A stretch of 64,000 nt of DNA, taken from NCBI GenBank assembly GCA_963734965.1, contig CAVTJK010000004.1, positions 1,488,001-1,552,000 of the forward strand, written 5' to 3'. The DNA comes from UBA4742 sp963734965. GTDB lineage: Bacteria; Actinomycetota; Acidimicrobiia; Acidimicrobiales; Acidimicrobilacustridaceae. Under the pieces are notes generated by a model that worked only from the letters and a program-made list of their open reading frames with translations, was not told the DNA's origin and did no database searches. Of this stretch, positions 8,964 to 24,042 are shown piece by piece. Position 1 is the first letter of the stretch. Each line of letters opens with the position of its first letter. Position numbers and translations under genes: made by a program.

Positions 8964-9045
8964 CGGGTGGCGCCGAGGCGCACAAGCCCCCTGCCGCCCG
9001 AAGCAGCCGTGGCGACGGGCGCAGCGCGTTCGGCCCGAAGCACAG
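8964..9045. repeat. degenerate partial copy of the dispersed hairpin repeat
   Basis: GGGTGGCGCCGAGGCGCACA matches the 5' arm of the repeat at 9046-9123, but the following arm has diverged. It lies directly before the full copy, in the gap between the convergent 98-residue gene and rpsJ. Confidence 0.6.
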
Positions 9046-9123
9046 ACGGGTGGCGCCGAGGCGCACAAGCCCTCCACGCGCCGCGCAGCGAGCATGGAGG
9101 GCGCGCCTCGGTGACAGGACCCG
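9046..9123. repeat. dispersed hairpin repeat, copy 1
   Basis: A 78-bp element with ends ACGGGT/ACCCGT, a second stem GCCGAGGCGC/GCGCCTCGG(T) and an inner stem CCCTCCA/TGGAGGG. It ends in the characteristic CGGTGACAGGACCCGT. The same architecture occurs at 23313-23393 and 26227-26302. This copy lies between two convergent genes, where it could terminate both. Confidence 0.85.
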
Positions 9124-9160
9124 TCGGAGCGCCGGGCCGAAATCGTGTGAAGCGGCGGAG

Positions 9161-9481
9161 CTACGCCTGCTGGATCTTTATCTCGATGTCGACGCCGGCG
9201 GGCAGATCGAGGCGCTGGAGCGAGTCGACCGTCTTGGGCGAGGGCTCGAGGATGTCGAGCAGGCGCTTGTGGATGCGCATCTCGAAGTGCTCGCGCGAGT
9301 CCTTGTCCTTGTGCGGCGAGCGGATGACCGTGTAGCGATGCTTCTCGGTCGGCAGCGGCACGGGACCCCGGATCGTCGCGTTGGTGCGCACGACGGTCTC
9401 GACGATCTTCTTCGTCGACTGGTCGATGATCTCGTGGTCGTAGGCCTTCAGCCGGATCCGGATCTTCTGCTTGTCAGCCAT
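9161..9481 (-). CDS. rpsJ: 30S ribosomal protein S10
   Basis: S10 is a small-subunit head protein and, as NusE, a partner of NusB and NusG in antitermination and transcription-translation coupling. The product is 106 residues with QKIRIRLKAYDHEIIDQSTKKIVETV at the start, GPVPLPTEKHRYTVIRSPHKDKDSREHFEMRIHKR in the middle and DLPAGVDIEIKI at the end. Here it terminates the str-type operon (rpsL-rpsG-fusA-tuf-rpsJ) and is separated by more than 2 kb from rplC, which usually follows it directly. Confidence 0.98.
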   Translation of the reverse strand: MADKQKIRIRLKAYDHEIIDQSTKKIVETVVRTNATIRGPVPLPTEKHRYTVIRSPHKDKDSREHFEMRIHKRLLDILEPSPKTVDSLQRLDLPAGVDIEIKIQQA

Positions 9482-9577
9482 CTCGCTCAGTTCTCGTGGT
9501 GTTCGGGGGGAACCCTACCCCCGGATCCGGAGGAAGTCGGCCCGACCGGCAGTCGGACTCGGTTGGTCTAGGAGGCG

Positions 9578-10768
9578 CTACTTGAGGATCTTGGTGACGC
9601 GGCCGGCGCCGACGGTGCGGCCGCCTTCGCGGATGGCGAACCGGAGGCCTTCTTCCATGGCGATGGGGTGGATGAGCTCGACGGTCATCAACGTGTTGTC
9701 GCCCGGCATGCACATCTCGGTGCCCTCGGGCAGGGTGACATGGCCGGTCACGTCGGTGGTCCGGAAGTAGAACTGGGGCCGGTAGTTGGAGAAGAACGGC
9801 TTGTGGCGGCCCCCCTCGTCCTTGGTCAACACATACACCTGACCCTCAAAGGTGGTGTGGGGGGTGATCGAACCCGGCGCGGCCAGGACCTGGCCCCGCT
9901 CGACCTCTTCTTTCTTCGTGCCCCGCAACAGGGCCCCGATGTTGTCCCCGGCCTGACCCTCATCGAGGATCTTGCGGAACATCTCCACACCCGTACACGT
10001 CGTCTTGGCCGTGGGACGGATCCCCACGATCTCGATCTCGTCACCGGTGTGGACCACACCCTGTTCCACCCGGCCCGTCACCACCGTCCCCCGCCCGGTG
10101 ATGGTGAACACATCCTCGATCGGCATCAAGAACGGCTTCTCCGTCGCCCGCTCCGGCTGAGGAATGTAGGTATCGACCGCCGTCATCAACTCCAACACCT
10201 GATCAGTCGCCACCTGATCACCCTCCAACGCCTTCAACGCCGACACCTTCACCACCGGCACATCATCACCCGGATACTCATACTCCGACAGAAGCTCCCG
10301 CACCTCCAACTCCACCAGATCCAACAACTCCTCGTCATCGACCATGTCGACCTTGTTCAACGCCACCACGATCGCCGGCACCCCCACCTGCCGGGCCAAC
10401 ACCACATGCTCCCGAGTCTGAGGCATCGGACCATCCGTGGCCGACACCACCAGAATCGCCCCATCCACCTGCGCCGCCCCCGTAATCATGTTCTTGATGT
10501 AATCCGCATGCCCCGGCATATCCACATGCGCGTAATGCCGATCCGCCGTCTCATACTCCACATGGGCAATATTGATCGTGATCCCCCGCTCACGCTCCTC
10601 CGGCGCCTTATCAATATTCGCGAACTCCGTAAACGCATTGTTCGACGGATCCTGCTCCGACAACACCTTCGTGATCGCCGCCGTCAACGTCGTCTTCCCA
10701 TGATCAATATGACCCATCGTCCCCACATTCGCATGAGGCTTCGTCCGCTCAAACTTCTCTCTGGCCAT
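9578..10768 (-). CDS. tuf: elongation factor Tu, copy 1
   Basis: EF-Tu delivers aminoacyl-tRNA to the ribosome using GTP. The product is 396 residues, standard length. The G1 motif GHIDHGKT is at 19-26, the G3 motif DMPGH at 83-87 (Met where DCPGH is usual) and the G4 motif NKVD at 138-141; it ends AGRVTKILK. It follows fusA by 55 nt with Shine-Dalgarno AGGAGAAG. The coding sequence appears base-for-base identical to copy 2 at 29227-30417, with divergence immediately outside the ORF. The first 200 or so codons favour G/T-ending codons (GGG, ACG, AAT, CAT, TTG), unlike the C-ending usage of neighbouring genes. Confidence 0.98.
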   Translation of the reverse strand: MAREKFERTKPHANVGTMGHIDHGKTTLTAAITKVLSEQDPSNNAFTEFANIDKAPEERERGITINIAHVEYETADRHYAHVDMPGHADYIKNMITGAAQVDGAILVVSATDGPMPQTREHVVLARQVGVPAIVVALNKVDMVDDEELLDLVELEVRELLSEYEYPGDDVPVVKVSALKALEGDQVATDQVLELMTAVDTYIPQPERATEKPFLMPIEDVFTITGRGTVVTGRVEQGVVHTGDEIEIVGIRPTAKTTCTGVEMFRKILDEGQAGDNIGALLRGTKKEEVERGQVLAAPGSITPHTTFEGQVYVLTKDEGGRHKPFFSNYRPQFYFRTTDVTGHVTLPEGTEMCMPGDNTLMTVELIHPIAMEEGLRFAIREGGRTVGAGRVTKILK

Positions 10769-10823
10769 GACGATCTTCTCCTAGAACCTTTCTCAGGCGG
10801 AATGACAACGGGTGCGACGCCGG

Positions 10824-12908
10824 CTACTCGCCGCGGACGCGGGTGACGATCTCTTCCTGCACGCTCGACGGCATCTGCTGATACGAATCGAACTGCATGG
10901 TGTACGTGGCGCGGCCCTGGGTCCGTGAACGCAGGTCGGTAGCGTAGCCGAACATCTCCGACAGAGGCACCTGGGCGTTGATGACCTGGCTGCTGCCGCG
11001 CTGCTCCATGCCACCGAGCTTGCCGCGGCGGCTCGAGAGGTCGCCCATGACGTCGCCCATGTAGTCGTCGGGGGTGACGACCTCGACCTTCATGATGGGC
11101 TCGAGCAGGATGGGCTTGGCCTTGCGGGCCGCCTCCTTGAACGCCATCGTGCCGGCGATCTTGAAGGCCATCTCGGACGAGTCGACGTCGTGGTACTTGC
11201 CGTCGATCAGCGTGGCCCGGACGTCCACCGTCGGATAGCCGGCGAGCACGCCGGCGGTCATGGCGTCCTGGATCCCGGCGTCGACCGACGGGATGTACTC
11301 CTTGGGGATGCGCCCACCGCTGATGGCATCGACGAACTCGTAGCCCCCACCGGGACCGGTGTTCTCGATCGAGATGGTGACCTCGGCGTACTGGCCCGAA
11401 CCACCGGTCTGCTTCTTGTGGGTGTAGGTGCTCTTGTCGACCTTCTGGCTGATGGTCTCGCGGTAGGCGACCTGGGGCTTGCCGACGGTGGCATCGACCC
11501 GGAACTCACGCAGCATGCGGTCGACCAGCACCTCGAGGTGCAGCTCGCCCATGCCGGAGATGACGGTCTGGCCGGTCTCCTCGTCGCTGCGGACCTGGAA
11601 GGTGGGATCCTCCTCGGACAGAGCGAACAGCGCCTTGCTCATCTTGTCCTGGTCGACCTTGGTCTTGGGCTCGACGGCGACGTGGATGACCGGCTCGGGG
11701 AACTCGAGCTCCTCGAGCACGATCGGGGCTTCGATGGCGCACAGCGTGTCGCCGGTCTTGGTGTTCTTGAGCCCGATGCCCGCGACGATGTCACCGGCGT
11801 AGACCGCGTCGCGGTCCTGCTGGTGGTTGGCGTGCATCTCGAGCAGGCGACCGAGCCGCTCCTTGTTCTGCGTCCGGCTGTTGAGGACCTGGGCGCCTTT
11901 GGCCAAGCTGCCGCTGTAGACGCGGAAGTAGGTGAGCTTGCCGACGTCGGGGGCGGTCATGATCTTGAAGGCCAGGGCGGCGAAGGGCTCGTCGTCGGTG
12001 GCCTTGCGCTCGAGCGTCTCGGCGCCCTTGAGGCTCATGCCCTGGGTCGGAGGGAGGTCGAGCGGCGACGGCAGGTAGTCGACGACGGCGTCGAGCAGCG
12101 GCTGCACGCCCTTGTTCTTGAACGCGGTGCCGTTGAGGATCGGCACCAGGTCGTTGGCGATCGTGGCCCGGCGGAGGGCCTGGCGCAGGTCGTCGACGCT
12201 GATCTCCTCCTCACCGACGAACTTCTCGAGGATGATCTCGTCGACACCGGCGATGGTCTCGACCAGCTCGGCGCGGTACTCGTTGGCCTGCGCCACGAGA
12301 TCGGCGGGGATCTCCTGCACGCTCCACTTGGCGCCCAGCTCCTCGTCCTCCCAGACGAGGGCCTCCATGGTCAGCAGGTCGATGACGCCCTTGTAGTGGC
12401 CCTCGGCCCCGATCGGGAGCTGCACGACCGCGGGGACGCAGTCGAGCCGGTCCTTGATGCTGGCCAGTGCCTTGAAGAAGTCGGCACCGAGGCGATCCAT
12501 CTTGTTGACGAAGCACATGCGGGGAACGCCGTACTTGTTGGCCTGGCGCCACACCGTCTCGGTCTGCGGTTCGACCCCGGCCACGCCGTCGAACACGGCG
12601 ACGGCGCCGTCGAGCACGCGCAGCGACCGTTCGACCTCGACGGTGAAGTCGACGTGGCCGGGCGTGTCGATGATGTTGATGCGGTGGTCGTTCCAGAGGC
12701 AGGTCGTGGCGGCCGAGGTGATGGTGATGCCGCGCTCTTGCTCCTGCACCATCCAGTCCATGGTGGCGGCGCCCTCGTGGACCTCACCGATCTTGTAGTT
12801 GCGGCCGGTGTAGTAGAGGATCCGCTCGGTCGTCGTGGTCTTGCCCGCGTCGATGTGGGCCATGATGCCGATGTTGCGGGTTCGCTCGAGGGGGTGGGTC
12901 CTGGCCAT
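10824..12908 (-). CDS. fusA: elongation factor G
   Basis: EF-G is the translocation GTPase. The product is 694 residues, normal length. The G1 motif AHIDAGKT is at 17-24, QERGITITSA in switch I, DTPGHVDF at 81-88 and NKMD at 135-138. Domain IV has the GGRIPKEYIPSVDAGIQDAM block and domain V contains DDYMGDVMGDLSSRRGKL. It lies in the str operon between rpsG and tuf, 170 nt after rpsG, with hairpins in the gap. Confidence 0.98.
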   Translation of the reverse strand: MARTHPLERTRNIGIMAHIDAGKTTTTERILYYTGRNYKIGEVHEGAATMDWMVQEQERGITITSAATTCLWNDHRINIIDTPGHVDFTVEVERSLRVLDGAVAVFDGVAGVEPQTETVWRQANKYGVPRMCFVNKMDRLGADFFKALASIKDRLDCVPAVVQLPIGAEGHYKGVIDLLTMEALVWEDEELGAKWSVQEIPADLVAQANEYRAELVETIAGVDEIILEKFVGEEEISVDDLRQALRRATIANDLVPILNGTAFKNKGVQPLLDAVVDYLPSPLDLPPTQGMSLKGAETLERKATDDEPFAALAFKIMTAPDVGKLTYFRVYSGSLAKGAQVLNSRTQNKERLGRLLEMHANHQQDRDAVYAGDIVAGIGLKNTKTGDTLCAIEAPIVLEELEFPEPVIHVAVEPKTKVDQDKMSKALFALSEEDPTFQVRSDEETGQTVISGMGELHLEVLVDRMLREFRVDATVGKPQVAYRETISQKVDKSTYTHKKQTGGSGQYAEVTISIENTGPGGGYEFVDAISGGRIPKEYIPSVDAGIQDAMTAGVLAGYPTVDVRATLIDGKYHDVDSSEMAFKIAGTMAFKEAARKAKPILLEPIMKVEVVTPDDYMGDVMGDLSSRRGKLGGMEQRGSSQVINAQVPLSEMFGYATDLRSRTQGRATYTMQFDSYQQMPSSVQEEIVTRVRGE

Positions 12909-12947
12909 CGTGTCTTCGTTTCTCGTGGGTCAGCGGCTTCGGGAGGC

Positions 12948-13038
12948 GAGCCGGTGGACCGGCTCTGGGTGCGACAGGCTGGGGGTGGAGGGGCAGGTGG
13001 CCGTTCGCGGCGGAACCGACCAGAAGGTTCCGGTCGGT
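12948..13038 (-). promoter_or_regulatory. hairpins in the rpsG-fusA intergenic region
   Basis: The 170-nt gap has a perfect 8-bp inverted repeat GAGCCGGT/ACCGGCTC at 12948-12965. Upstream of it are two mutually exclusive pairings: GGAACC/GGTTCC (13012-13017 with 13026-13031) and ACCGACC/GGTCGGT (13015-13021 with 13032-13038). Alternative stems of this sort could modulate fusA/tuf translation or read-through. In E. coli S7 acts at the equivalent place; a similar role here is inference. Confidence 0.35.
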
Positions 13039-13078
13039 GCGCACTGCGGACCGGCCGGCTGCCGGTGCCCTCTGGGGG

Positions 13079-13549
13079 CTACCAGCGGTAGTGGGCGAAG
13101 GCCTTGTTGGACTCGGCCATCTTGTGGAGGTCTTCACGGCGCTTGGCCGAGGCCCCCACTGCATTGGATGCGTCGAGCAGCTCGTTGGCGAGGCGCTCGG
13201 CCATCGTCTTCTCGCGACGCTGGCGCGAGTAGCCGACGATCCAGCGGATGGCCAAGGTGTTGGCCCGACGATGCGGGACCTCGACGGGGACCTGGTAGGT
13301 GGCACCACCGACGCGGCGGCTGCGGACCTCGAGCTGAGGCTTCACGTTGTCGACGGCGCGCTTGAGGGTCGCGATCGGCTCGGACTCGGTCTTCTGCTGC
13401 ACGATCTCGAGCGCGTCGTACACGATGCGTTCGGCCGTCGAGCGCTTGCCGCGCTGGAGGATCTTGTTGACGAGCTGGGTGACGACGACCGAGTGGTAGA
13501 TCGGATCGGGCATCAGCTCGCGTCGCGGCGCGGGACCTTTGCGAGGCAC
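13079..13549 (-). CDS. rpsG: 30S ribosomal protein S7
   Basis: S7 nucleates assembly of the 16S rRNA 3' domain. The product is 156 residues, family length. It starts with GTG as MPRKGPAPRRELMPDPIYHS, has RVGGATYQVPVEVPHRRANTLAIRW in the core and ends ESNKAFAHYRW. The 1-nt gap to rpsL shows tight coupling. Confidence 0.98.
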   Translation of the reverse strand: MPRKGPAPRRELMPDPIYHSVVVTQLVNKILQRGKRSTAERIVYDALEIVQQKTESEPIATLKRAVDNVKPQLEVRSRRVGGATYQVPVEVPHRRANTLAIRWIVGYSRQRREKTMAERLANELLDASNAVGASAKRREDLHKMAESNKAFAHYRW

Positions 13550-13550
13550 G

Positions 13551-13922
13551 TCAGCTCTCCTTCTTGGCGCCGTAGCGGCTGCGCGCCTGCTTGCGGTCTC
13601 GCACGCCAGAGGTGTCGAGCGTGCCGCGGATGATCTTGTAGCGCACGCCGGGGAGGTCCTTCACGCGACCGCCGCGGACGAGCACGATCGAGTGCTCCTG
13701 GAGGTTGTGGCCCTCACCCGGGATGTAGGCGGTGACCTCCATGCCGCTGGTGAGCCGTACACGGGCCACCTTGCGCAGCGCCGAGTTCGGCTTCTTGGGG
13801 GTGGTGGTGTAGACGCGTGTGCAGACGCCCCGGCGCTGAGGCGCGCCCTTCAAAGCCGGGGTCTTGCCCTTGGCCGGCTTGGATTGGCGGCCCTTGCGGA
13901 CCAGCTGCTGGATGGTGGGCAC
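13551..13922 (-). CDS. rpsL: 30S ribosomal protein S12
   Basis: S12 lies at the decoding centre. The product is 123 residues with MPTIQQLVRKGR at the start (GTG codon), TTTPKKPNSALRKVARVRLTSG (split: TTTPKKPNSALRK, VARVRLTSG) with the lysine at the streptomycin-resistance position retained, and YIPGEGHNLQEHSIVLVRGGRVKDLPGV, again wild type at the second site. It is the first gene of the str operon and is preceded by a promoter-like element. Confidence 0.98.
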   Translation of the reverse strand: MPTIQQLVRKGRQSKPAKGKTPALKGAPQRRGVCTRVYTTTPKKPNSALRKVARVRLTSGMEVTAYIPGEGHNLQEHSIVLVRGGRVKDLPGVRYKIIRGTLDTSGVRDRKQARSRYGAKKES

Positions 13923-13993
13923 GAAGGCACCTTTCGAAAATTCGCTCGCGTACTACAGATCTGGGGGCGCGCGTGCGCCCAGGCCGAAGGTCA

Positions 13994-14022
13994 ATGCTAG
14001 GGGGACAAGGGCCAAACGGCAA
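13994..14022 (-). promoter_or_regulatory. promoter-like element of the str operon
   Basis: Minus-strand -35 TTGCCG (14022-14017), 17-bp spacer, -10 TAGCAT (13999-13994). The transcript would have a leader of about 65 nt before rpsL, including a GGGCGCACGCGCGCCC hairpin near 13965-13982. The element lies downstream of the rpoC hairpin terminator. Confidence 0.55.
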
Positions 14023-14068
14023 ACCACCCACCGAAGGGCTGGTCAGCGTTCAGGCGGGTCTGGACGCG

Positions 14069-14098
14069 ACGGTGCCCAGCCACCGGGCTGGGCACCGT
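14069..14098 (-). terminator. hairpin terminator after rpoC
   Basis: A perfect 13-bp stem ACGGTGCCCAGCC/GGCTGGGCACCGT with a 4-nt loop lies 25 nt past the rpoC stop. There is no clear U-tract, as is common in G+C-rich actinobacteria. Confidence 0.65.
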
Positions 14099-14122
14099 TC
14101 CCACTGGGTGGGCTGGGTCAGG

Positions 14123-18067
<3,945 letters not shown>

Positions 18068-18074
18068 GTCGTGC

Positions 18075-21668
<3,594 letters not shown>

Positions 21669-21779
21669 GGATTACCCCTCGGTATGGAGCGGACGGCGGT
21701 GACGCGGCATCCGTGCCCGGGCGCGCGAGGTCGCCGAAAGGAGATCGGCGCGGGCGAAACGGGCATGCACGGCTTTCTC

Positions 21780-21808
21780 AGCCTAGGCTGGCACGCGTTG
21801 AAGAGCAA
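21780..21808 (-). promoter_or_regulatory. proximal promoter of rpoBC
   Basis: -35 TTGCTC (21808-21803), 17-bp spacer, -10 TAGGCT (21785-21780) on the minus strand. The predicted leader is about 105 nt. Confidence 0.6.
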
Positions 21809-21875
21809 CCCGGGGAATTCTTCCCAGGGCCCAGTGCGGGGGATCAACCACTTCTACCCCGAGCAGGTTGCCGGC

Positions 21876-21904
21876 AGGGTAAGACGAACCTGCCGATTGG
21901 TCAA
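21876..21904 (-). promoter_or_regulatory. distal promoter of rpoBC
   Basis: -35 TTGACC (21904-21899), 17-bp spacer, -10 TACCCT (21881-21876) on the minus strand. With the element at 21780-21808 it makes a tandem promoter pair serving rpoBC, separate from the rplJL transcript. Confidence 0.55.
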
Positions 21905-21951
21905 GGCTATCGGGCCTTTTTCGAACGGGCGAGGACAATCCTGGGGCCCCC

Positions 21952-22722
21952 TCAGGCCGGCTCGAGCAGGGCCTCCCGGAGCTCGTCGACCACCGTCGGC
22001 GCGACCCCGCCGGGGCCGGTCAGGTAGCCGAGCACCGAGCCGTACCCCGCGTCGACGGCGGCCAGGGCGGCGACCATGGCCGCCCGGGGAGCCGAGAAGT
22101 AGGCCCGCATGACCTCGATGTCGACGCCGCGGGCGGCCAGCTCGGGTCGCAGCTGCTCGATCCGCCAGGCCGAGCGGTACCGGTTGGTCATCTCGTAGTC
22201 GGCCACGATGTCGTAGTCGGCGACTCCGAGCGCGCCCAGCACCATGGCCGCGGCCAGGCCGGTGCGGTCCTTGCCCGCCGCGCAGTGGAAGACCAGGGCG
22301 TGGCGGTCGCGATCGGCCGCCAAGGTGACGAGCTCACCCAGCTGGGGGGCGAACCGGTCGATCAGCGAGGCGTAGATGCCGGCCATGTCGGCCTCGGTCA
22401 CGCCGGGGATGGTCCCCGCCGCCACCATCCCGATCAGATCGCCGTGATCGGCATCGCCCTCCCCCATCGGCACGGCGACGTACCGCGCGCCGAGATCGAC
22501 ATCGGGTGTCGCCGCCGCCTCGTTGAGCCCCCGCAGATCACATACCGTGGCGATCCCCAAGCCGCTCAGCACCTCGAGATCGGCCCCCGTCAACGTCGCC
22601 AGCGCATCGGCCCGATACACCCGCCCTCGGGCCACCCGCCGACCATCAGCGGTCCGATACCCGCCGAGGTCCCGGAAGTTGCGCGTCCCTTCGAGGGCGA
22701 CGAGGCGATCGGGTTCAGCCAC
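21952..22722 (-). CDS. tyrosine-protein phosphatase (Y_phosphatase3 type)
   Basis: A 256-residue protein with the cysteine phosphatase signature HCAAGKDRTG (C-x5-R; C147, R153 by this start). The N-terminal LEGTRNFRDLGGYRT motif is typical of the LipA/PtpB-like family (Y_phosphatase3). Such enzymes dephosphorylate protein Tyr/Ser or phospholipids; the substrate here is unknown. The frame stays open to a GTG at 22782. I prefer GTG 22722 because the family begins just before the LEGTRN motif and the longer form would cover a palindromic divergent promoter. The gene lies between rplL and rpoB on the same strand. Confidence 0.85.
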   Translation of the reverse strand: MAEPDRLVALEGTRNFRDLGGYRTADGRRVARGRVYRADALATLTGADLEVLSGLGIATVCDLRGLNEAAATPDVDLGARYVAVPMGEGDADHGDLIGMVAAGTIPGVTEADMAGIYASLIDRFAPQLGELVTLAADRDRHALVFHCAAGKDRTGLAAAMVLGALGVADYDIVADYEMTNRYRSAWRIEQLRPELAARGVDIEVMRAYFSAPRAAMVAALAAVDAGYGSVLGYLTGPGGVAPTVVDELREALLEPA

Positions 22723-22782
22723 CGGGGCAACGTAGCCGAGCGCCCGCTGGTCCTCGCCCGCCAGGGGCCTTGCCCGAATCAC

Positions 22783-22798
22783 TCATACGTACGTATGA
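22783..22798. promoter_or_regulatory. 16-bp perfect palindrome in divergent promoter
   Basis: TCATACGTACGTATGA is its own reverse complement. It overlaps TATGAT (22794-22799), a -10 box 6 nt before the GTG at 22806 on the plus strand, and a TATGAG-like box on the minus strand. A dimeric repressor of the TetR/PadR kind bound here would shut both genes; no regulator is encoded next to it. Confidence 0.6.
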
Positions 22799-22805
22799 TA
22801 TCGGC

Positions 22806-23237
22806 GTGCGGCCATCACCTCCGGCCTCGGGGCCGCTTCGAACCGAGCCGCCGGCCTGGGGCTGGTACCTGGCCTGGGCGATCGTCGGAGCCGGCGTCGC
22901 CCTCAGCCTGCTGGCCGTCATGACCATCGGGATCTTCATCGCCCCGTTCGTCGGTCTGGCTGGACTCGCCCTCTGCCGCCGGCCCCGGGCCCGATCGGCG
23001 GCCACCGGCCTGATCTTCGGCCTCGCGGTCCCCGTGCTGTGGGTGGCCTGGCTCAACCACGACGGGCCGGGCAACGTCTGCACCACGACCCCGACGAGCC
23101 AGTCCTGCGTGGAGGAGTACAGCCCGTGGCCCTTCCTGGCCCTCGCCGTGGCCCTGGTGACCGCCGCCCTCGCCGCCTCAGTCCTCCTCCGCCGACAAGG
23201 CCAAGTCCCAGCACCCCTGGAGCCGGAGGCGCGTTGA
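22806..23237 (+). CDS. small membrane protein of unknown function
   Basis: A 143-residue protein with a Pro-rich N-terminus and three to four hydrophobic stretches: YLAWAIVGAGVALSLLAVMT, IGIFIAPFVGLAGLAL, ATGLIFGLAVPVLWVAWL and FLALAVALVTAALAASVLL. Between the last two there is an exported-looking loop with two cysteines (GNVCTTTPTSQSC). The GTG start at 22806 lies 6 nt after a TATGAT -10 box, so the mRNA is probably leaderless; an earlier TTG at 22770 would include the promoter. No family is recognised. It is divergent from the phosphatase gene and shares its palindromic promoter. Confidence 0.7.
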   Translation: MRPSPPASGPLRTEPPAWGWYLAWAIVGAGVALSLLAVMTIGIFIAPFVGLAGLALCRRPRARSAATGLIFGLAVPVLWVAWLNHDGPGNVCTTTPTSQSCVEEYSPWPFLALAVALVTAALAASVLLRRQGQVPAPLEPEAR

Positions 23238-23245
23238 TCAGGTCG

Positions 23246-23264
23246 GCGGCGGCACAGCCGCCGC
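23246..23264 (+). terminator. hairpin after the small membrane protein gene
   Basis: An 8-bp GC-only stem with a 3-nt ACA loop begins 9 nt past the stop. No U-tract. The dispersed hairpin repeat follows about 50 nt later. Confidence 0.4.
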
Positions 23265-23312
23265 TCGGCCCGCAACGGAACGGGTGACCTGGGGCGCACC
23301 GTCTCGCTGGTC

Positions 23313-23393
23313 ACGGGTGGCGCCGGGGCGCACAAGCCCCTCCACGCGCAGCGAAGCGAGCATGGAGGGGCGCGCCCCGGTGACAGGACCCGT
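23313..23393. repeat. dispersed hairpin repeat, copy 2
   Basis: An 81-bp element with ends ACGGGT/ACCCGT (extending outward to GGTCACGGGT/ACCCGTGACC), middle stem CCGGGGCGC/GCGCCCCGG and inner stem CCCCTCCA/TGGAGGGG, with CGCAGCGAAGCG at the tip. It lies between the convergent membrane protein gene and rplL, where it would serve as a bidirectional terminator. Confidence 0.85.
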
Positions 23394-23463
23394 GACCCCG
23401 CCGCGGGGCGCACCCAGGGCCGGACCCGTGGAGTGGAGGGCCGATGTAGCCCCGACCGAAGTC

Positions 23464-23850
23464 CTACTTGAGCTCGACGGTCCCGCCGGCCTCTTCGAGC
23501 TGGGCCTTGGCCTTCTCGGCGTCTTCCTTCGACACCTTCTCGAGCACCGGCTTGGGGGCGCCGTCGACCAGGTCCTTGGCGTCCTTGAGGCCGAGGTTGG
23601 TGAGGGCACGGACCTCTTTGATGACCTGGATCTTCTTGTCACCAGCAGCGGTGAGCACGACGTCGAACTCGTCCTGCTCCTCGGCCTCTTCAGCCGCGCC
23701 ACCGGCCCCACCGGCAGCCGGAGCGGCGGCCACGGCCACCGGGGCGGCGGCGGTGACGCCGAACTTGTCTTCGAACTCCTTGAGCAGCTCGCTCAGCTCG
23801 AGCACGCTCATGCTGGCGATGCTGTCGAGGATCTCTTCCTTGGTAGCCAT
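23464..23850 (-). CDS. rplL: 50S ribosomal protein L7/L12
   Basis: This stalk protein recruits translation GTPases. The product is 128 residues, normal. The N-terminal dimerisation helix region (EEILDSIASMSVLELSELLK) is followed by an Ala/Gly/Pro hinge and the C-terminal domain EKTEF-like EQDEFDVVLTAAGDKKIQVI, then LGLKDAKDLVDGAPKPV. ATG at 23850 is preceded by GGAGGA and lies 2 nt after the stop of the rplJ tail read in its displaced frame. Confidence 0.98.
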   Translation of the reverse strand: MATKEEILDSIASMSVLELSELLKEFEDKFGVTAAAPVAVAAAPAAGGAGGAAEEAEEQDEFDVVLTAAGDKKIQVIKEVRALTNLGLKDAKDLVDGAPKPVLEKVSKEDAEKAKAQLEEAGGTVELK

Positions 23851-23852
23851 GA

Positions 23853-24042
23853 TCAGTTGTCCTCCGTGGGGGTATCCGCAGCATCGGCCGCGGGCTCGGG
23901 TTCAGCCGCGGCGCTGGCCGCAGGTTCGTCGGTGACAGCGGTTGCCGTCTCGGTGGTGGTCGGGGTCTCGTCGGTGCTGGCGGTCTCGGCCGGCTGGGAT
24001 TCGGCCGGCGTCTCCACCGCGGCGGTCTCGGCGGCGGCGCGC
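23853..24042 (-). other. frame-displaced acidic 3' tail of rplJ
   Basis: From about codon 183 of rplJ the +1 frame, not the zero frame, encodes a plausible protein tail of 60 residues (AAETAAVETPAESQPAETAS and so on, Ala/Glu/Thr/Pro-rich). It ends in TGA at 23853, 2 nt before rplL. The shift lies in the GCGGCGGCGCGC run near 24031-24042. One extra base in the sequence explains this; a programmed +1 shift is a less likely alternative. Confidence 0.75.

Noticed and set aside
9578..10768. Assembly duplication as the reason for two tuf genes
   Set aside because: Both copies have distinct flanks and operon contexts (fusA/rpsJ and tRNA-Met/rpmG), each typical of tuf loci in other bacteria.
11190..13091. 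Long open frame on the plus strand opposite fusA
   Set aside because: Antisense to a fully conserved EF-G gene; composition follows the complement of fusA codons, as expected in G+C-rich DNA.
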